This document shows positions 57,441 to 64,000 of a stretch of 64,000 bases of DNA, piece by piece. A program made the translations under genes and the position numbers. Location of the stretch: NCBI GenBank assembly GCA_902702965.1, contig CACRXP010000018.1, positions 1,186,807-1,250,806 of the forward strand, given 5' to 3'. The notes beneath the pieces are model-generated. The model was not told the DNA's origin. It made no database searches and saw nothing but the letters and a program-made list of their open reading frames with translations. This DNA comes from Spirometra erinaceieuropaei. Lineage: Eukaryota; Platyhelminthes; Cestoda; Diphyllobothriidea; Diphyllobothriidae. Position 1 is the first letter of the stretch; the number at the start of each line of letters is the position of its first letter.

Positions 57441-60400
57441 AAGACAAAACTGCTTCTGCCGCTGCATACGAACCTTGATCAGCAGATTTCATTTTCTAAC
57501 TACAAAATTGTGCTACATACAAAATCATGTATGGGCTTAGATATTTTATGACTACGCAAACTGCATGTACACTCAGTTAAACTTCAACATTGTGCGCGAC
57601 TAACTTTGACGTCTCCGCCGAAAGCTTAGGTTATTAAAACCATATTAGACGTCAGCATATTCGCGTTCTGACAGTTTTCAGACCAATCCATCAACATTAT
57701 GTGCCGTCACTTTTGTAATGTTGTGGAAACGCTAAAACTACGTTTACAGATCTCGGAAAATTTTTTTCATTTACGAATTTTTAGGATGGGCTGGAGCGCG
57801 ATTCATTCGCAAGCACTCGAGTGAATGGCGGAAGCATCGAAGTTATTTCAAAGGATAAGGAAAATGTTAGCTTAGTCGATAGAAGGCGATGAAACTTTTG
57901 GCAGCTAAGGTGAATGACGACCATGTAAGGAAATGAAGACAACATTTTCAGATTTTGTAAGAGCATTATTAGACCAATCCCAGTCAAGCTTTCGTATGGC
58001 AGGCCTACGCACGCTTGCCTATTCGAGTGTTTATTTGTATTGGCCACTTTTCCCTTTTGTCCTACTAAGGCAGCGGCCATGACTGTTCTTATGGGAATAG
58101 AGGGGAAATGGTAGGAGCGTGTTTAAAGCGTCAAACCTTCTGCCTCTGATTTGCCGTTGAGGAAGTCGAGTCAGCCTTAAATCAGAAGTCAGAACCCGAA
58201 AACACGTGACATCCAGATTATCAACAGTGAAACCCCTGGAACTTTAAGTGGATAACTCTATTATTTCTCGTTCTGTGAGGGCATTTTTTCCGCCTTTTCT
58301 TTGGTACATAATAAACTTTTGCTAACCTGGCCTCCATTCCTCTTCATTTTCTGACATTCTTCGGATTGTTACGTGTGAGTGATGAGAGGTGACTACCACA
58401 TAAATGAAGGACACCCCTACTTTTGGAGCTCTTCTGGAAGGAGCGACGGCCGCAGTGGTGGACTCTGTCAGCAGTCCGATTCGAAGAGGTTGCACGTCCT
58501 CTGCAGTACTTTTGAAATGGAAATGGGTCATAACTGTTGCTTATTTTGGTTAACTTGTATGCATACTGCTGTAACACTCAACATATGGTCAAAGATGCAT
58601 AAAGAAGACTGGTAGACGGGAGAGCATTTCCTAAATTAAGTCATTGTCTTTAAGGTCCTCGCCGACTTCCTCACAACACGCAGGTGAGCACGGCTCGGCT
58701 GTCCAAGGCTAAGCCGACCTGACGAGTGACCTTTTTATTATATTTCGTCTAGTAGTAGGGACCCCATTAAGACCTTTTCTTTCCGATTCGATAAGGGTGA
58801 CTTGGCGGAACAACTAAAGGACAGAGAGGAGGAAGTCTCCATTGTCATTTAACAAGGATGAATTTCATGACCACGCATAAAGCATGTGCGACGACGGAAG
58901 ATTGGTCTAGCAAATTTTGCAAGTCACGAATAATTACATGTAAGTGCCTCTTCCTACCTGTTGCCCATACGAGGCATCATCAAGGTCAGTCCTAAAATTT
59001 CTGTGATACTTAAACGAACCGACAGTGGACCGGTGGACCATCTTGCCCCTGACTTCTCAAATAAGTCAGTCTATTAAAAAATCGCGAACAATGGAACCAG
59101 GCAAAAATTAATTCCGATGTACTATGCTTTTGGATTTATAGTTCAATTTGGCAGAGGGCATTTTCTTCGTTCAAGTGTAGTTTGTAGAGACCAAGCGGCG
59201 AGAGTATGTTTATCTGTACTCAAAGCTCTACTATCGTCAGTCCAAATTCCAAGTTGGGCGAAGACGGAAGGCACCAGAATGAGGGGTTTATTGTGCAGAG
59301 CACCCGTAGTTGTCCTCACCTGAGATAGTGGTGGCAGCGGTTTTTGTAGACTCGTGGGTCAAGATGAAGTGGAGTCCTGTCATTGGGTGTTGCATTTTCC
59401 GAGGGGTGGTGTCCCAGTGGCTTGTTTTTCTGGTTGCAGGGGGTGACGCGTTCAAGTAACGCATGGGTAGCCGCGACGCTGTGTGGACACAATTGCGTCC
59501 GAGCTGAAGTCGGTCGAGTGGCTTCAGGTCAGCGCGTCTGGAACGGCTTGCTGCAAGGAGTGAATGACCTTGAGACAGCGAGGTCTTTGATCATGGCGCC
59601 AGACCGGTTATAATGGCTAGACGCTGCAAGTTTTACGTCTTTTGGCGCAGATATGTGGGTCCATGTCGCATAATTTTTCCTTCCGAAATAACGTTAAGAA
59701 AGTATCAAATGTCTGTAGTTCCCGGAGGCTGGGCTTGGAGGATATTGGATGCAACCAAGAATAGCCCTTCTTTGCGCCGGAAGAATGAAAGATGCGAAGC
59801 AGAAATTGCCAGAGACCCAATGACTTTCATGTTGTATGGAGTTTTTTACGCAAGAACTAGCACCAAGTAGGCAACTTCTACCAGGACTGTGTATATGGTT
59901 TAGACAGTAAAAACCAAGTCGCGTGTGAAAAGAAGCGGTCAGGAATTATAACGCGCACCAAAAATGCACTTGTGCATATGATATTGGATGCCGTCTTGAG
60001 AGCATCTGCTGTGCCATAAGCCAGCTTGTTTATCACAGACTCAGCTTTTAGTAATGCTGCCTATATCTCTTGGATTACGAGCAGTGGGACTATTTTAAGC
60101 ATAAATTAGAGGACTAACAGAGGTGGATAGTTTGCTCTAAACCAGTATAAGTTGATGAATAAGTGTTAAAGTTTTCAGAACATTTCGTATACTGATAATC
60201 ATTGATGTATCATTAAGACGGTACTCTACAAATTTGACGACGCAGTCATCTGATGTGGGATGTTATTAGAGTTTAACAGAGAGAGGCTTGAGGATAGTTA
60301 ACATAGAAAGGCGCGGGGTGAAAAGGGAGGTAGTACTAAAAGCCGATAAAATTATTTCCTAGGAACTTTTATTTGGATATGGTTAATGTAGCTAGACAGA

Positions 60401-61554
60401 CAGGTGCGTGAACAGGATAGACAACGGGTCTTAGGTTGGTACCCCATATATTAAACCAGTAATATTTTGAAAATAAAATTAAGGGATTTATAGGGGGGCT
60501 TGTTTGCATCTGTCAAGCGAATCCAAAAGGAGACAGTGGTAGTCTTATCGGCATCAAACTACCTTCCATACGGGGAAGGGTTCTACTCAGTTTATGAAGC
60601 AGGATGTTTCAGTGGCGCGGGCCGAAATACTTAAATTAATAACATGGTAGACCACGCGAAATAAGGAAATTCATTGTAGGTGATTTCAACGGAAACGCTA
60701 AGGTTACTAGTGGGCTACTAATTGAGTCCTAAGCGACTAATATAACCGCTGTCCATTTGAAAGCAATCGAATTTGTCAAACAGTGGTTTGAATGAGACGG
60801 GAAAATCGAGCGAAATTTTCAAAGAGTAAGGCTGACGGATTTCTCGCGCATCGTAAAATTATAATGGGACTTATGCATTATAAGTGGCGAGGTTTTGATT
60901 AATTTGGGAAGAAAGACCTAAACGGAGAGAATTAGGCGTTGTCCAAGTCTACGGCACTCTCGTACGATCCCATATGTAATATAACAAACTGACGTTGAGG
61001 AGTGCGGCTCGCACAATACACAACGTGTCTCCGTAAAGTGCACTGTCGCGCAACTAAATCGGTAAAATTTCACAGGTACAGAACTTATATAGAAAGCATA
61101 GAATGCTTTGATCTGTTTCCTCTGTGCACAGACAACAAAGAGGTGAACATATCTTGGCCTTCAAGATAATATGTGACCCGCGAAAAGGATTAAGATTTTA
61201 GGACTTATTTCACCGGCACTTCTCGTCTCATTTATGTGGACACTCCGTGAACCTACCCAAGAAAATTTCCAGGTTGAATCTCTGCACTGAATGTTTCAGG
61301 CAAGGGACAATAGAACAGTAGAATGACATTTCTCAATCAGCTGTAGAGGGCATGCCCTTTCAGCTCTTCAAGAAAGGTTTGAATAAATATTTATGTCCTT
61401 TGTTTTCCCTCGACGCAATGAAGATTAACCAACTACCATGTCAATTTCGCATTGTAATCTTTGACAACGTAGTGCCATTTAAGTTATGTGAATACTATTT
61501 TAACAGTGACAATTTTTCAGAATGCACGTACCCAGTACCTGGATGAACTGTCGG
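57441..61554. other. Gene-poor stretch
   Basis: I find no domain, RNA gene or clear repeat. Open frames at 58379-58615, 59383-59613 and 61352-61546 have no motif and no supporting splice pattern. Confidence 0.5.
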
Positions 61555-62185
61555 CGCCAAAAGACAACGTCACCATGTAGACTTGGTGGTGCCAACTGCG
61601 GACCGCTATCCACTTAACTGCTTCGGATTTCCTTGCTCGCGCACGTCGCCACCAACAGGACTGGTTTAACGAAAACGACGCAGATACCAGGCAAATTCTC
61701 GCTAAAAAGCACAGGCTACAGAGAGCCTACGTAAACTCCCCGACCGTCGACAACAAGGAGAATGCAGGACGCCTAAGCAACTCTCAAGTCCAAATAAATA
61801 CAAGGGTATGCGGAACACAATGAGACCAAGAAACTCTACGCACAAATCAAGGCGATCAACCGCACGCAACAAAAGGAAATGCGCCGCTTCTCAGCTCCGA
61901 AGGAACAACGCTAATGAACGAAAATCAAAAATTCTGAGCACCTCAGAAGTGTCCTCAACTGCCCTTCCACAATCTCTGACGCCAAAAACGACCGACTACC
62001 CCTGGAGGAGACGAACAACGACCTGGATCTGCCGCCTTCCCCCCCCCCCAGAAACGACTCGAGCCGTGTACCAACTGTCTAGCGGGAAAGCACAGGGGTC
62101 TAATGCGATTCCGGTCGAAGTCTACAAACACGGCGGCCCAAAAATCGTGGATTAATTCATAACAATAGTCCATCATAAGCACCCA
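61555..62185 (+). mobile_element. RTE LINE, endonuclease-RT linker fragment
   Basis: Pieces in order: WWCQLRTAIHLTASDFLARA, RRHQQDWFNENDADTRQILA and KKHRLQRAYVNSPTVDNKE (61580-61765), then a finer-broken stretch equal to the KAEEIQ..IKAI region, LLSSEGTTLMNENQK (61890), and in the next frame ETTRAVYQLSSGKAQGSNAI and PVEVYKHGGPKIVD (62055-62155). It is colinear with the copies at 34270 and 45255. A poly-C run near 62040 marks one indel. It ends in stops at 62153. Confidence 0.8.
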
Positions 62186-62639
62186 ATCATCACCTCCCGC
62201 GCAAGTGGCAAGTGTGCTTCTCAGCTCCTTTTTTACGTGGCTTCCTGCTGCATGTGCGATCCGAGTCCGAGACTATTACGGTTCGCTAAGCGCCGTGGCT
62301 TGGAAGGCTGCCGATTGACGCCCCAACACAGTCCACTCAGTCTGTGCATACGTGTGTTTGTGTGAAGTGGCGGAATTGTGGGCTTAGAGTCAAACTGGCA
62401 CGGCCTTTCTTAAAGCGGCCGCTGGCACTCACAAAATTGTGGTGTGTGGGCTTTATGGATAGTGCCTCTTAGTCGACGACTCTTTTGGTTATCCAGCCTT
62501 AAAATGTGACGGCCCCCGAATATGCAGGGCCGCGTGCCACCCTTCTGGACCTAGAGGTCTGTAAGCGTCTGCCTTGCCAGGATCAGTCAGCTATGACCCT
62601 CGAAGCCTGGTTTGCGCTGGCAGTTCTCTGACATCTGGC

Positions 62640-62995
62640 TCCCTGCTGGTAGATGTGCTTGCGCTCCCACTGAGCACACAGGTTGTGAGCATGGTTGCCC
62701 AGTCATCCTCGTCCATTTGGCCCGTTGTGATCCTGTCGTTGTTGTCAAATGTTTGTTGTAGGCCAGGGGGTATGGCAGTAAACCTAGATGGGGGTCCGGC
62801 GTGCCAGCCACCTGCATCCCCTCGCATCTTCGGTCTTCTTTACCATGTCTTGACACCGTGTGTGGTAGATGCTGCGGAAGTCTGCAACAACTATAGGCTA
62901 GCTTACGGGCAACTCAGAGGGCCTAAATTATCTGCTGTGGAGCTCATGGTGGGCATTGTCGGGCACGACGACCGAACTATCGCGCAGGGCCGTAG
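62640..62995 (+). repeat. Dispersed repeat 'R', copy 5 (diverged)
   Basis: TACCATGTCTTGACACC and TGGTAGATGCTGCGGAAGTC..AACTATAGGCTAGC..GGGCAACTCAGAGG match the second half of copy 1 (GCTATGTCTTGACACC, CGGTAGATGCTGCGAAAGTC). The end GTGGAGCTCATGGTGGGCAT..GTCGGGCACGACGACCGAACTAT matches its 3' end. Confidence 0.65.
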
Positions 62996-64000
62996 ACTGT
63001 CTAGAGTCAGGAGGCGGAAACTTGTGCACTTCAGGAAGATTGAAGTTACTCGCAATTAACTGATGCTTACAATTTGAATTGGTCGCAGCAGAAAATGTCT
63101 GCGAGTAAATAAGGTCAAGTCCTTACTAGTATTGGGTGGACAATAAACACAAATAACGAGTAAAGAGTACTTATTTTCAAAGCAAATTAAAACCAGCAGC
63201 TACCTTTTATCTCGGAAAACTGCAAAAGTTCTAGTTGGCAAGAATGTGAGCTTTCTTTCAGATAGATTCGGCTTCCACTTACAACCATTTCCAATGCAAG
63301 TAAAGCCTAGGAGCGAGAGTTCGACTAGCTACGGAAACTGTTGCCGATGTCTCGGCTACTATAATAATACCAGGATAGCGAGCAAAAGCCGCAGTCTGAA
63401 GCAAGAGCATCTTATTTAGCATAGACCTGATGCTCAGAACGAAAGTTTTAAGGGGCCCAATTGCTTTTTTCTGAAGGAGGGGAGCTACGTCATTCAGTGG
63501 CTGACTGTCCGCGTAACACATGTATCGGATGGTCCAATCCGGTTCTGTAAACATTTTGTGGCACCGAGAGCGGCCGATGTGAATAAAGAAGAGTAGGTTA
63601 TGGGGGAAGAAATGACGGACAGGAAAACTGTGCACCGCTGTTAGCTAGTTTTTACAGGAAATCCATGCGCGGGATACTGCAGCATATTCTCACCGATGTG
63701 ACAATGACGACCAGGTGAGTTTACTAGCCCCTGGGAGCACAATCTTGGAAGGGATCTGCTGGATTGTGGAGACGGACTGTTTTAATCGGAGTTTGAGCGC
63801 CATTCTTCGACGGGAATATTGACATATTAGGCTTTTTAGATTCTATAAAGTGCCTAGGGGATACTAGAAAATGCGTTGTGTTTTAAGGGGTGGAGTTTGC
63901 GGGAGTGTCAGGGGATAGTGAACGGAAAGTTTCCTTGGAGGAACCAAGTTTCTTCAAGGTTCGAATGGCTGAAAATGCATTCGAACTTGCCCTTGAACCA
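62996..64000. other. No recognisable gene
   Basis: A minus frame at 63635-63279 has no motif. Nothing else can be supported up to the window edge. Confidence 0.5.

Overview
The window looks like nuclear DNA of a parasitic flatworm, most likely a diphyllobothriidean tapeworm (Spirometra/Dibothriocephalus/Schistocephalus type). This rests on long stretches without genes, a Ran GTPase gene with introns of 32-38 bases, a mitochondrial EF-Ts gene spread over 5.5 kb, and dense decayed retroelements. The most common of these is an RTE-type LINE with C2H2-like zinc fingers after its reverse transcriptase, a type I associate with these tapeworms. The clade assignment is inference. There are no prokaryotic operons, CRISPR arrays or phage genes. 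Two runs of N (26233-26283 and 48125-48165) show this is a draft assembly.

Layout. 1-1297: 3' part of an RTE LINE (+). 1310-9505: a stack of three CR1/Jockey-like LINEs, all on the minus strand; one (B) sits inside another (C), and a third (A) abuts the stack. 9885-10750: a tRNA-like SINE candidate and a GAA-rich microsatellite. 11469-13664: two 5'-truncated Penelope-like element (PLE) copies, head to head, forming a near-perfect 1,064-bp palindrome; each ends in a hammerhead-ribozyme-like motif. 15994-16745: the Ran gene. 18489-22027: a decayed Helitron with both termini visible. 22250-30620: several RTE remnants. 31007-32414: a fold-back structure holding a LINE 3' end. 32433-35700: RTE endonuclease and RT remnants. 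36740-37070: a second PLE tail. 38575-40144: AT-rich repeats with a 300-bp inverted repeat. 42005-43135: a Merlin-like transposase scrap and a copy of the first recognised EF-Ts exon. 45255-48120: an RTE element with its RT core deleted. 50991-56498: the EF-Ts gene (minus), whose intron holds an RTE scrap and a repeat. 57230-62995: two more RTE scraps and a repeat copy.

Only Ran (nuclear transport GTPase) and the EF-Ts homologue (mitochondrial translation) look like intact host genes; they are functionally unrelated. Almost everything else recognisable is mobile DNA. The most interesting parts are the PLE palindrome with its two hammerhead-like motifs, a related degenerate motif in a second PLE, the delimited Helitron, an intron-flanked duplicate of an EF-Ts exon, and a dispersed repeat of about 300-410 bp present five times.
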